64,000 nucleotides of DNA from Kitasatospora sp. NBC_01266 (GCF_036242395.1 NZ_CP108458.1:4774001-4838000), one strand, 5' to 3'; shown: positions 25,473 through 34,025, counted from the stretch's first letter. Notes: generated from the sequence alone by a model not told the origin. Made by a program: numbers and translations.

Positions 25473-26234
25473 ATGAGCAGGCTTGCGGGGAAGACGGCAC
25501 TGGTGACCGGTGGCAGCCGGGGGATCGGCAGGGGGATCGCGCTGCGGCTGGCCGGCGAGGGCGCGCTGGTGGCGGTGCACTACGGGAACAACGAGGCGGC
25601 CGCCAAGGAGACGGTGGCCGAGATCGAGGCGGCCGGCGGCCAGGCGTTCGCGGTCGGCGCCGAGTTGGGCGTGCCGGGCGACGCGGCGGCGCTCTGGGCC
25701 GCCTTCGACGCCGGACTGGCCGCGCACAGCGGCGGTTCGGGCCTGGACATCCTGGTCAACAACGCGGGGGTGGGCCTCTACGGCGTGGTCGGCGAGGTGG
25801 CCGAGGCCGACTTCGACCGGGTCTTCGCGATCAACGCCAAGGCGCCGTACTTCATCATCCAGCAGGGACTGGAGCGGCTTCGGGACGGCGGCCGGGTGAT
25901 CAACATCTCCTCCGGCGTGACCCGGATCGCCTACCCGATCACCAGCGCCTACTCGATGACCAAGGGCGCGATCAACACGCTCACGCTGACCTTGGCCCAG
26001 CAGCTGGGCCCGCGCGGGATCACCGTCAACGCGGTGGCCCCCGGCCTGGTCAACACCGACCTGACCGCGGAGCTCAGGGAGCCGAAGGCGCAGGCCGAGG
26101 CCGCCGCGCTGTCGGTCTTCAACCGGGTCGGTGAGCCGGCGGACATCGGCGACGCGGTCGCGTTCCTCGCCTCCGACGACGCCCGCTGGGTGACCGCCCA
26201 GGTGCTGGACGCCACCGGGGGCTCCCACCTCTGA
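25473..26234 (+). CDS. SDR-family NAD(P)-dependent oxidoreductase
   Basis: A 253-residue classical short-chain dehydrogenase. Cofactor motif TGGSRGIGRG lies at about residues 12-21, the structural NNAG at about 98, and the active site is Ser in INISSGVTR with Tyr-x-x-x-Lys in YSMTKGA at about residue 163. VAPGLVNTDL follows. Asn and Arg after the first strand suggest NADP(H). Substrate unknown. Its promoter shares the twin palindromes with the divergent TetR gene, so it is probably induced when TetR binds a ligand. Confidence 0.88.
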   Translation: MSRLAGKTALVTGGSRGIGRGIALRLAGEGALVAVHYGNNEAAAKETVAEIEAAGGQAFAVGAELGVPGDAAALWAAFDAGLAAHSGGSGLDILVNNAGVGLYGVVGEVAEADFDRVFAINAKAPYFIIQQGLERLRDGGRVINISSGVTRIAYPITSAYSMTKGAINTLTLTLAQQLGPRGITVNAVAPGLVNTDLTAELREPKAQAEAAALSVFNRVGEPADIGDAVAFLASDDARWVTAQVLDATGGSHL

Positions 26235-26266
26235 AGGCGCTCAGCCGGGCCGGGTACGCTCGCACA

Positions 26267-26356
26267 GTGGATCCCAAGACTCGTACCCGCATCGTCTCCG
26301 GCGCCTTCCTGCTGCTCCTGGTGGCAGTCGCGATCGGCGCGCTGCTGCAGAAGTAG
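26267..26356 (+). CDS. 29-residue single-TM small protein
   Basis: GTG GAT CCC opens a 29-codon frame: a basic N-terminus (VDPKTRTR) then one hydrophobic helix (IVSGAFLLLLVAVAIGALL) and QK before TAG. The amphipathic charge pattern predicts an inner-membrane peptide with its N-terminus inside. It sits between the SDR gene and a strong palindromic terminator, next to serC. It is too short to be sure of, but the codon bias and topology look real. Confidence 0.5.
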   Translation: MDPKTRTRIVSGAFLLLLVAVAIGALLQK

Positions 26357-26367
26357 CGGAAGAGACA

Positions 26368-26407
26368 CCGAAGGGGCCGCTGCCCGCGCGGGCAGCGGCC
26401 CCTTCGG
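26368..26407. terminator. perfect 40-bp palindromic bidirectional terminator
   Basis: A perfect palindrome with 20-base arms: CCGAAGGGGCCGCTGCCCGC (26368-26387) is followed at once by its reverse complement (26388-26407). It lies between the small plus-strand gene and the end of serC on the minus strand, so it can terminate both. Confidence 0.85.
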
Positions 26408-26423
26408 ATGCGTCAGCGCGCGG

Positions 26424-27545
26424 TCAGAGCTGCTCGACCACGTAGTCGACGCACGCGGTCAGCGCCTGCACGTCGGCCGGGTCGATCGCCGGGAACATCG
26501 CGATCCGCAGCTGGTTGCGGCCCAGCTTGCGGTACGGCTCGGTGTCCACGATGCCGTTGGCCCGCAGCGCCTTGGCCACCGCGGCGGCGTCGATCGCCTC
26601 GTCGAAGTCGATGGTGCCGACCACTTGCGAGCGCTCGGCCGGCTCGGCGACGAACGGGTTGGCGAACGCGGACTTCTCGGCCCAGCCGTAGAGGTGCCCG
26701 GCGGATTCAGCCGTACGGGCGACGGCCCAGTCGAGCCCGCCGTTGCCGTTGAGCCACTCCAGCTGGTCGGCCAGCAGGAAGAGGGTGGCGATCGCCGGGG
26801 TGTTGTACGTCTGGTCCTTCGAGGAGTTGTCGATCGCGGTCGGCAGGTCGAAGAACGGCGGGATGTAGCGGCCGGAGCCGGCGATCTCGGCGGCCCGCTC
26901 CAGCGCGGCCGGCGAGAAGGCGGCCAGCCAGAGCCCGCCCTCGGAGGCGAAGGACTTCTGCGGCGCGAAGTAGTAGACGTCGGTCTCGGTGATGTCCACC
27001 GGCAGGCCGCCGGCGCCCGAGGTGGCGTCCACCAGGACCAGCGAGCCGTCGCCGGCGGTGCCCGCCGGGCGGCGGATCGGCATCGCGACGCCGGTGGAGG
27101 TCTCGTTGTGGGTCAGCGCGTAGACGTCCACGCCGGCCTCGGCGACCGGCAGCGGGTGGGTGCCGGGCGCGGTCTTGATCACGCTCGGGTCGTCCAGCCA
27201 CGGCACGGCCTTGACCGAGGAGGCGAACTTCGAGGAGAACTCGCCGAAGTTCAGGTGCTGGGACTTCTGGCGCACCAGCCCGAGGGCGGCGATGTCCCAG
27301 AAGGCGGTGGAGCCGCCGTTGCCGAGCACCACCTCGTATCCCTCGGGGAGCGAGAAGAGGCTGCTCACGCCCTCGCGCACGCGCTTCACCAGGTTCTTGA
27401 CCGGAGCCTGGCGGTGCGAGGTGCCGAGCAGTGAGGTACCGGTGGCGGCGAGGGCACTGAGGGCCTCGGGGCGCACCTTGGAGGGGCCGCAGCCGAAACG
27501 GCCGTCGGCGGGCTTGAGGTCAGCGGGAATCTCAATCTGGGCCAC
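26424..27545 (-). CDS. serC: phosphoserine aminotransferase SerC
   Basis: A 373-residue PLP enzyme of class V converting 3-phosphohydroxypyruvate to phosphoserine for serine synthesis. DGRFGCGPSKVRPEAL and GTSHRQAPVKNLV at the N-terminus, VDATSGAGGLPVDI (pocket Asp) and the lysine motif FAPQKSFASEGGLW (Lys about residue 195) are the actinobacterial SerC signatures. Length is normal. The ATG at 27545 begins MAQIEIPADLKP. It is transcribed leftward on its own, with a phased repeat array about 90-125 bases upstream. Confidence 0.95.
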   Translation of the reverse strand: MAQIEIPADLKPADGRFGCGPSKVRPEALSALAATGTSLLGTSHRQAPVKNLVKRVREGVSSLFSLPEGYEVVLGNGGSTAFWDIAALGLVRQKSQHLNFGEFSSKFASSVKAVPWLDDPSVIKTAPGTHPLPVAEAGVDVYALTHNETSTGVAMPIRRPAGTAGDGSLVLVDATSGAGGLPVDITETDVYYFAPQKSFASEGGLWLAAFSPAALERAAEIAGSGRYIPPFFDLPTAIDNSSKDQTYNTPAIATLFLLADQLEWLNGNGGLDWAVARTAESAGHLYGWAEKSAFANPFVAEPAERSQVVGTIDFDEAIDAAAVAKALRANGIVDTEPYRKLGRNQLRIAMFPAIDPADVQALTACVDYVVEQL

Positions 27546-27635
27546 CCGCGCAGCCTACTGGTCCGGCCGCGCGCCCAGGGCCCGCTGTCCGGCCGCTGAG
27601 ATGAAGCACCCAGCGGCCGACCAGCACAAACGTTC

Positions 27636-27671
27636 CTGACGACAGGTCAGTTAGGCCTGACGCGGGGTCAG
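27636..27671. repeat. helically phased alternating CTGAC/GTCAG array
   Basis: Four 5-bp sites in alternating orientation start at 27636 (CTGAC), 27646 (GTCAG), 27657 (CTGAC) and 27667 (GTCAG), a 10-11-10 base spacing that places them on one face of the helix. The last overlaps the citA stop codon. They may be an operator for serC or a compound terminator stem for citA. Confidence 0.4.
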
Positions 27672-28768
27672 TGCGCGATCGAGTCGTAGCCCTCGATCTC
27701 GCGCGGGCTGCGCGGGCCGGGGCCGATGTAGCGGGCGGCCGGGCGGACCAGGCGGCCGGTGCGCTTCTGCTCCAGGATGTGCGCCGACCAGCCGGCGGTG
27801 CGGGCGCAGGTGAACATCGAGGTGAACATGTGCGCCGGGACCTCGGCGAAGTCCAGCATGATGGCGGCCCAGAACTCCACGTTGGTGGCCAGCACCCGGT
27901 CGGGGCGGCGGTTGTGCAGCTCCTCCAGGGCGGCCTTCTCCAGCGCCTCGGCGACCTCGAAGCGCGGGGCGCCGAGCTCCTTGGCGGTGCGGCGCAGCAC
28001 GCGGGCGCGCGGGTCCTCGGCGCGGTAGACGCGGTGGCCGAAGCCCATCAGGCGCTCGCCCTTGTCCAGCGCGTTCTTGACCCAGGCGGCGGCGTCGCCG
28101 GTGCGCTCGATCTCCTCGATCATGCCCAGCACCCGGGAGGGGGCGCCGCCGTGCAGCGGGCCGGACATGGCGCCGACCGCACCCGACAGGGCGGCGGCGA
28201 CGTCGGCGCCGGTGGAGGCGATGACCCGGGCGGTGAAGGTGGAGGCGTTCATGCCGTGCTCGGCGGCCGAGGTCCAGTAGGCGTCGATCGCCTTGACGTG
28301 CTTGGGGTCCGGCTCGCCGCGCCAGCGGATCATGAACCGCTCGACGACCGTCTCGGCCTTGTCGATCTCGCTCTGCGGGACCATCGGCAGGCCCTGGCCA
28401 CGGGCCGACTGGGCCACGTAGGAGAGCGCCATCACGGCGGCGCGGGCGAGGTCGTCGCGGGCCTGCTCGGCGGAGATGTCGAGCAGCGGCTTGAGGCCCC
28501 AGACCGGGGCGAGCATGGCGAGCGCGGACTGCACGTCGACCCGGATGTCACCGGAGTGCACCGGGATCGGGAAGGGTTCGGCGGAGGGCAGGCCGGGGTT
28601 GAACTTGCCGTCGACCAGCAGACCCCAGACGTTGCCGAACGAGACCTGCCCGACCAGCTCGTCGATGTCCACGCCGCGGTAGCGCAGCGCACCGCCCTCG
28701 CGGTCCGGCTCGGCGATCTCGCTCTCGAAAGCGACGACTCCCTCAAGCCCGGGTACGAAATCGGACAT
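27668..28768 (-). CDS. citA: citrate synthase (type 2, CitA-like)
   Basis: A 366-residue citrate synthase of the short Gram-positive type. The catalytic His residues lie in SGPLHGGAPSRV and MGFGHRVYRAEDPRA, and the Asp in EFWAAIMLDFAEVP. It condenses acetyl-CoA and oxaloacetate; a methylcitrate role cannot be excluded from sequence. The ATG at 28768 (MSDFVPGLEGVVAFESEIAE) matches the family's normal start. It is divergent from pdxH across a 323-base gap, the arrangement seen in Streptomyces. Confidence 0.93.
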   Translation of the reverse strand: MSDFVPGLEGVVAFESEIAEPDREGGALRYRGVDIDELVGQVSFGNVWGLLVDGKFNPGLPSAEPFPIPVHSGDIRVDVQSALAMLAPVWGLKPLLDISAEQARDDLARAAVMALSYVAQSARGQGLPMVPQSEIDKAETVVERFMIRWRGEPDPKHVKAIDAYWTSAAEHGMNASTFTARVIASTGADVAAALSGAVGAMSGPLHGGAPSRVLGMIEEIERTGDAAAWVKNALDKGERLMGFGHRVYRAEDPRARVLRRTAKELGAPRFEVAEALEKAALEELHNRRPDRVLATNVEFWAAIMLDFAEVPAHMFTSMFTCARTAGWSAHILEQKRTGRLVRPAARYIGPGPRSPREIEGYDSIAH

Positions 28769-28841
28769 CACGCGGCTCCTCAGTGACGTGACGGGCCGGC
28801 CGCCTGGGTGGGGCGGCGTGGCCAGTGACCGTTTGGTATTT

Positions 28842-28876
28842 GGCACTCGGTGCCAGAGTGGCAGGCACTGGGTGCA
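28842..28876. promoter_or_regulatory. paired inverted repeats in the citA/pdxH intergenic region
   Basis: GGCAC-TCG-GTGCC (28842-28854) is followed exactly 22 bases on by GGCAC-TGG-GTGCA (28864-28876). The two near-identical palindromes lie 74-108 bases upstream of citA. They could be a regulator site for citA or pdxH. The rest of the 323-base gap 28769-29091 contains no gene I can support. Confidence 0.45.
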
Positions 28877-29091
28877 TTGCGCCATACACCACGGCGGTGA
28901 TGTTTCCCCAAGGGCCGCTCGACCTCACATCGGGCCCGGTCGAAACCCGGAATCTTCCGGTGCGAACCGGGTGTTTCCGGACAGCGGCCCGGACTGCAGG
29001 GGGCGGAGCGTGGCGAGACACCATATCTCTTGATGTCGAGATTCCATAGGCGGAGCATGGCCAGCCGCTTGTCGTACGGGATGATGTTGGC

Positions 29092-29775
29092 GTGCAGACT
29101 CCGGAAAGCGCCCAGGCCGCGCACCAGACTTCCGTCCCCGACCTCGCCCGGATGCGCCGTCAGTACGCCGAGGCGGGTCTGGCCGAGCCAGAGCTGGCCC
29201 CCGAGCCGGTGACCCAGTTCTGCCGCTGGTTCGCGCAGGCCGAGCGGGCCGGGATCGCCGAGCCCAACGCGATGGTGCTCTCCACCGCCGACGCCGAGGG
29301 CCGCCCCAGCGCCCGGACCGTGCTGCTGAAGCTCTTCGACGAGCGCGGCTTCGTCTTCTTCACCAACTACGGCTCGCGCAAGGGCGGCGAACTGACGGCC
29401 AATCCGCACGCCGCGCTGCTCTTCCCCTGGCATCCGATCGAGCGTCAGGTGATCATCACCGGCAGCGTCGAGCGGACCGGCCGGGACGAGACCGCGGCCT
29501 ACTTCCGCACCCGCCCGCACGGCTCGCAGCTCGGTGCCTGGGCCAGTGAGCAGTCCAGCCCGGTCGCCTCCCGCGAGGTGCTGGAGCGGCGCTACGCCGA
29601 ACTCGCCTCCCGCTACCCCGAGGGCGAGGGCGTCCCGGTGCCGCCGTTCTGGGGCGGCTTCCGGGTGGTCCCGCACACGGTGGAGTTCTGGCAGGGGCGG
29701 CCGAACCGGCTGCACGACCGGCTGGTCTACACGGCGGCGGAGCAGGGCTGGACGGTGCGGCGGCTCTGCCCGTAG
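29092..29775 (+). CDS. pdxH: pyridoxamine 5'-phosphate oxidase
   Basis: A 227-residue FMN enzyme making pyridoxal 5'-phosphate. Conserved points are NAMVLSTADAEGRPSARTVLLK, FVFFTNYGSRKGGELTANP, RQVIITGSVER, GAWASEQSSPVASREVLE and a C-terminal PPFWGGFRVVPHTVEFWQG then NRLHDRLVY, all PdxH signatures. The start is GTG at 29092. It is divergent from citA and upstream of the fxs-related gene by 83 bases. It serves serC next door, which needs the cofactor. Confidence 0.95.
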   Translation: MQTPESAQAAHQTSVPDLARMRRQYAEAGLAEPELAPEPVTQFCRWFAQAERAGIAEPNAMVLSTADAEGRPSARTVLLKLFDERGFVFFTNYGSRKGGELTANPHAALLFPWHPIERQVIITGSVERTGRDETAAYFRTRPHGSQLGAWASEQSSPVASREVLERRYAELASRYPEGEGVPVPPFWGGFRVVPHTVEFWQGRPNRLHDRLVYTAAEQGWTVRRLCP

Positions 29776-29858
29776 GCCCGACCGTGCCTGCCCCTACGCA
29801 AACGGCGGCGTGAGGTCCACACTGGGCGCGGGGGAGCGAGCGCGGGGGAGTGTGGAGC

Positions 29859-32800
29859 GTGGAGCCGTACGTCTTCCTGAGCTACGCGCGGGTCGACGAC
29901 GCCGGTCCGGAGCTCGGCACGTTCTTCCACGACCTCTGGGCCGAGCTGGTCGAACAGGATCCGCAGGCCGCCGCGCTGCCCGGGTTCCGCGACATCGAGC
30001 GGATCCGGCTGGGCGCCGACTGGGAGCGGATGCTGGCGCAGGCGGTGGCCGGCTGCCGGTCGATGGTGGCGCTCTACTCCCCGGCCTACTTCGCCAGCGT
30101 CTTCTGCGGCAAGGAGTGGACGGCCTTCCGCTCCCGGGTCACCGCGTTCCGGGACGAGACCGGCTGGGATCCCCGGGCGCTGGTTCCGGTGCTCTGGGAG
30201 CCGGTGCCCGCCGAGCTTCCCCCGCCGGTGGCCGAACTCCAGTACAGCGAACCGGCGCTGGGCGAGCGCTACGCGCGGCTCGGCCTGCGCGCGCTGATTC
30301 GCGCGGACCCGCGCGGCGAGGAGTACCGCCGGGTGGTCGAGGTGCTGGCCGGCCGGGTCCGGCTGGCCGCGAGCCGGGCCCGGCTGCCGGGTCTGCCCGG
30401 CCTGGACCTGAGGGAGTTCCAGGGCGCCTTTCCGGTGGGCGGTCCGGTCCTGCCACGAGAGTTGTGCGTCAGCTACGCGCCCGCCGACCGGCTGTGGGCG
30501 GAGTGGGCGGCCGGAGAGCTCGCCGCGCTCGGCTACCGCACCTCGCTGCACAGCGTGGCGTCGTCGGCCGCCGACGCGGGCGCCGAGCTGGGGCGGGCGC
30601 TCGACGGCCGGGGGCGGGTGCTGGCCGTCCTGACGTCCGACTACCTCCGCTACCCACGATCGGGTGAACTCGGGCAGGCGCTGGCCGAGTACGAGCCGGC
30701 GCCCGGGGTGCCGTCGCTGGTCCTCGTCGCGGTGCACGAGATCACCGGCCCGCTGCCCGAGCCGCTGGCGAACCGTCCGCTCGGTGACCCGCTGCCCTCC
30801 TCGGCCCCGGCCGCGGCGGCCCGGCTCGCCGCCGCGGTCGGCAGGCCGCCGCACGATCCGGCCGCGCCGCCGTCGCCCGCCCACCGCTTGGGCGGCTTCC
30901 CCACCGACCGTCCCGCGGTCCTCGACGGGCCGGTCCGCAACCCGGCCTTCACCGGACGCGACGAGGTGCTGGAGACCCTGCGGGACGGCTTCCTGGCGGC
31001 CGGCGCACCGGCGGTCCAGGTCCTGCTCGGCATGGGCGGGGTGGGCAAGACCCAGACCGCGGCGGAGTATGCCCACCGCTTCGCGGCCGGCTACGACGTG
31101 GTCTGGTGGATCAACGCCGAGCAGCCCGAGTTCATCGCCCCCCGGCTGGCCCAACTGGCCGCCCGGCTCGGATTGGAGAGCCACGAGGACAGCGCCGACG
31201 CCGCGAACCGGGTGCTGGAGGCGCTGCGCACCGGCCGCCCGTACGGCCGCTGGCTGCTGATCTTCGACAACGCCGGCGCGCCGCAGGAGGTGCGGCGCTG
31301 GCTGCCCGACGGACCGGCCGGCGGCCACCTGCTGATCACCTCGCGCGACCAGGCCTGGGCGCGCCGCGAGCGCCCGGTCGAACTCGGTGTGCTGCGCCGG
31401 CCGGAGAGCCTCCAGCTGCTGGCACGGCTGCATCCCGGGCTGGCGGCGGAGGCCGCCGCGGAGCTGGCCGCCGGCCTGGGCGACCTGCCGCTGGCGATCG
31501 TCCCGGCGGCGCTGTGGCTGCGGGAGAGCGGCATGCCGGTGGCCGGCTACCTGGAGCTGCTGGACAGCATGGCCACCGAGCTGCTGGAGCGCACCTGGCT
31601 GCCGGACGGGGACTACCCGCGATCGGCCGCCGCGAGCTGGCTGCTGTCGCTCGCCGAACTGCGCAGGACCAGCCCGCCGGCCGCCGAACTGCTGGAGATC
31701 TGCGCCCACTTCGGCCCCGCCCCGATCCCGGCTCGGCTGCTCTTCAGCCCCCGGCTGGCCCGCCGCCTCCAGCCGGTGGGCCAGCCGGACCCGGCGGACC
31801 CGGTGGGCGCCCGGCTGGGCGTCGGCGAGCTGGTGAAGCTGATCCACCGCAGCGGCCTGGGCCGGGCCGACGCGGGCAGTGAGACGCTCTCGGTGCACCG
31901 GCTGGTCCAGGGGGTGGTCCGGGACCAGGTCACCGGCGAGCGCCGGGAGCAACTGCGCGCGACGGTGCAGTCGGTGCTCGCGGCGGCCTGCCCGCCGAAC
32001 CCCGATCTGCTCGACGACTGGCCGGCCTACGACGAGCTGCTGCCGCACCTGTGGCCCTGCGGCGCGGCGCACAGCGCCGACCCCGAGGTGCGGGAGTGGA
32101 TCGCCAACTCGGTCCGCCACCTGCACCGGCGCGGGCTCGACGCGCAGGCGCGGGAGCTGGCCGAGCGCACCCTGGCGCTCTGGCGGCAGCCGGCGGACGG
32201 CAGCGCCGGCCCGGCCGACGACGAGCCGGCGGTGCTGCGGCTGCGCTTCGAACTCGCCAACGTGCTGCGCGCGCTCGGCAGATACCAGGACTGCTCCGCC
32301 ATCGACCGGGACGTGGCCGAGCGGTCGCACCGCCGACTGGGGCCGGAGCACCCGCTGACCCTGTCCGCCGAGAGCAGCCTCGGTGGTGATCTGCGGGCGC
32401 TCGGCAGCTTCCTGGCGGCGAGGGAACTCGACCGGGCCACCTTGCGCACGGCCGAGCAGGTGCTGGGCAGCGAGCACCAGCGGGTCCGGAAGCTGACCAA
32501 CAACCTTGCCTGGTCCGAGTACCTGGCCGGTGACTGGCGAGCGGGGTCGCGGCTGCACGAGCGTGTTCTCCGCTTCCAGCACCAGGCGCTCGGCCCCGCC
32601 GCCCTCGACACGTTCTGGTCGGCCAACAGCTACGCGCACGTGCTGCGGGCCACCGGCCGGCTGCGGGAGGCGCTGGGCCTGCTGGAGGAGACGGACCGGC
32701 TCTGCCGGCAGACCCTCAGCGACCGCCACCTGCTGGCCCTGTGGACCCGCCAGGGGATGGCAGCGACCTGCTTCCGGCTCGGCCGGCTCGCGCAGGCCGA

Positions 32801-33425
32801 GGAGCTGGGCGGCGCGGCCTACCGCGGCAGTGTCGAGGTGCTCGGCGCCGGAAACCCGCACACCCTGGCCGCCGCGAGCATCTTCGCCGCCGTGCTCCAC
32901 GCGCGGGGCCAGCGCGGGCAGGCCGTGCCGATCGCCGAACAGGCCTACCGGCAGGCCCGGTCCAGGTTCGGCGGGCAGCACCCGCTGACCTCGGTGCTCG
33001 CCGCGAACCTCGCCGTGCACCTGCGGGCCGCCGGCCGCGTCGCGCAGGCCGAGGCGCTCGCCGAGCGGGCCATGGCGCGGTTCCGGGCGGAACTCGGCGA
33101 GGAGCACCCCGACTTCGGGGCGATGATGGTCAACCACGCCGGTGGCCTGGCGCTGGCCGGCGAGCGCGACGCGGCGGCCCGGCTCGGTGCCCGGGCGGCC
33201 GAGCTGCTGACCGGCCTGCTCGGGCCGGAGCACGGCAACTGCCTGGTGGCGCAGTCGAATCTGGCTCTCGATCTGGTCGCGACGGGCCGGCCGGCGCAGG
33301 CCGAGGGGCTGCGCGCGCAGTGCCTGCGGCGGGCCCACGCGGTGTTCGGCGCGGACCACCCGATCGGCGTGGCGGTGGCCGAAGGCAAGCGCCTCGCCAT
33401 CGAGATCGAGCCGTATCTGATCTGA
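29859..33425 (+). CDS. TIR-TIR-NB-ARC-TPR STAND protein (FxsC/FxsT-like fusion)
   Basis: An 1188-residue protein. Residues 1-150 are a TIR-like domain closely resembling FxsC (YVFLSYARVDDAG; CGKEW with Glu86 at the TIR NADase Glu position). Residues 200-290 are a second, degenerate TIR (LCVSYAPADRLWAEW). From 370 an NB-ARC ATPase carries Walker A GMGGVGKTQ (Lys397), Walker B WLLIFDNAG and GDLPLAI, then about 10 TPR-like units with repeated LGPEHPLTL, LGSEHQRV and LGEEHPDF signatures. GTG at 29859 has GGGGGAG eight bases upstream. It lacks the ParA domain of FxsT. Just upstream of fxsA, it probably belongs to the same system; its role is not known. Confidence 0.8.
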   Translation: MEPYVFLSYARVDDAGPELGTFFHDLWAELVEQDPQAAALPGFRDIERIRLGADWERMLAQAVAGCRSMVALYSPAYFASVFCGKEWTAFRSRVTAFRDETGWDPRALVPVLWEPVPAELPPPVAELQYSEPALGERYARLGLRALIRADPRGEEYRRVVEVLAGRVRLAASRARLPGLPGLDLREFQGAFPVGGPVLPRELCVSYAPADRLWAEWAAGELAALGYRTSLHSVASSAADAGAELGRALDGRGRVLAVLTSDYLRYPRSGELGQALAEYEPAPGVPSLVLVAVHEITGPLPEPLANRPLGDPLPSSAPAAAARLAAAVGRPPHDPAAPPSPAHRLGGFPTDRPAVLDGPVRNPAFTGRDEVLETLRDGFLAAGAPAVQVLLGMGGVGKTQTAAEYAHRFAAGYDVVWWINAEQPEFIAPRLAQLAARLGLESHEDSADAANRVLEALRTGRPYGRWLLIFDNAGAPQEVRRWLPDGPAGGHLLITSRDQAWARRERPVELGVLRRPESLQLLARLHPGLAAEAAAELAAGLGDLPLAIVPAALWLRESGMPVAGYLELLDSMATELLERTWLPDGDYPRSAAASWLLSLAELRRTSPPAAELLEICAHFGPAPIPARLLFSPRLARRLQPVGQPDPADPVGARLGVGELVKLIHRSGLGRADAGSETLSVHRLVQGVVRDQVTGERREQLRATVQSVLAAACPPNPDLLDDWPAYDELLPHLWPCGAAHSADPEVREWIANSVRHLHRRGLDAQARELAERTLALWRQPADGSAGPADDEPAVLRLRFELANVLRALGRYQDCSAIDRDVAERSHRRLGPEHPLTLSAESSLGGDLRALGSFLAARELDRATLRTAEQVLGSEHQRVRKLTNNLAWSEYLAGDWRAGSRLHERVLRFQHQALGPAALDTFWSANSYAHVLRATGRLREALGLLEETDRLCRQTLSDRHLLALWTRQGMAATCFRLGRLAQAEELGGAAYRGSVEVLGAGNPHTLAAASIFAAVLHARGQRGQAVPIAEQAYRQARSRFGGQHPLTSVLAANLAVHLRAAGRVAQAEALAERAMARFRAELGEEHPDFGAMMVNHAGGLALAGERDAAARLGARAAELLTGLLGPEHGNCLVAQSNLALDLVATGRPAQAEGLRAQCLRRAHAVFGADHPIGVAVAEGKRLAIEIEPYLI

Positions 33426-33426
33426 C

Positions 33427-33468
33427 GGAGTGACGAGCCGGATCCGGTGGAGTGACGAGCTTGATCCG
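33427..33468. repeat. 22-bp-spaced direct repeat
   Basis: GGAGTGACGAGCCGGATCCG (33427-33446) recurs as GGAGTGACGAGCTTGATCCG (33449-33468), 18 of 20 bases identical, starting just after the STAND gene stop. The two-turn spacing could suit a DNA-binding protein. The rest of the 362-base gap up to fxsA holds the palindrome at 33741-33761 and no gene I can support. Confidence 0.45.
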
Positions 33469-33740
33469 ACGTATGCCGAGCTGCCGGGCGCGGCAGTGAG
33501 CAGACGCCGAACCGACGCGTGGTGATCTTGCCTACGCCGGTTGGCGGAAAACGACCTCACACCACCGGGTGATTCTTGTCACCGGAGCTCCGCTCGCGTA
33601 TGGGTGGGCCCGGTCCGTCGGTGCAGATCGCGGCGACGAGGCCGTCCGGAGTGCGCCGGATCGTCCTGCGGCGCAGGCTGGAAATCCGGTGATGAGGGTG
33701 CTTAGGTGCCCTGGGTACTCCTGGCACTCTGGCTGTACCC

Positions 33741-33761
33741 CGGTTCGAGGACCTCGAACCG
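33741..33761. promoter_or_regulatory. palindrome in the fxsA leader
   Basis: CGGTTCGAGG and CCTCGAACCG are exact 10-base inverted arms around a single A, ending 26 bases before the fxsA start and upstream of its GAGAGGAA ribosome site. It may be an operator or a 5' leader hairpin. Confidence 0.55.
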
Positions 33762-33787
33762 CATCGGTTTCTGAGAGGAACTCAGAC

Positions 33788-33964
33788 ATGCCAACCACGC
33801 TGGAAGCAGCCCCCGTGGACCAGGTCGAGCAGCAGGCCCCGCGGATCCCCCTGGACGAACTGTCGGCGCTGGGTGCCGACCTGATCATCGCCCCGCTGCA
33901 CCGGGCGCTGCCGGAAGCCGAGGCCGACCAGGAGGTCGCCGGAGCGTTCAACTCCTCGATCTGA
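33788..33964 (+). CDS. fxsA: FxSxx-COOH family RiPP precursor peptide FxsA
   Basis: A 58-residue precursor ending AGAFNSSI; Phe54-Asn-Ser56-Ser-Ile fits the C-terminal FxSxx motif that names this family. The leader is acidic, with the conserved-looking PRIPLDELSALGADLI and HRALPEAEADQEV segments. FxsB is expected to install a three-residue cyclophane between Phe54 and Ser56. ATG at 33788 follows GAGAGGAA by about 7 bases. It is followed by fxsB in 61 bases, with an imperfect GTGGTC/GACCAC stem (33980-34007) that could attenuate readthrough. Confidence 0.93.
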   Translation: MPTTLEAAPVDQVEQQAPRIPLDELSALGADLIIAPLHRALPEAEADQEVAGAFNSSI

Positions 33965-34025
33965 CCCGACCCGAGGGGCGTGGTCCGGTCGGCATCGGCG
34001 CGACCACCGCGCGCTTCACCATGCT

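Noticed and set aside
28836..28866. CIRCE (HrcA) element upstream of citA
   Set aside because: Only CACTC/GAGTG arms match, spacing is 7 rather than 9 bases, and no chaperone gene follows.
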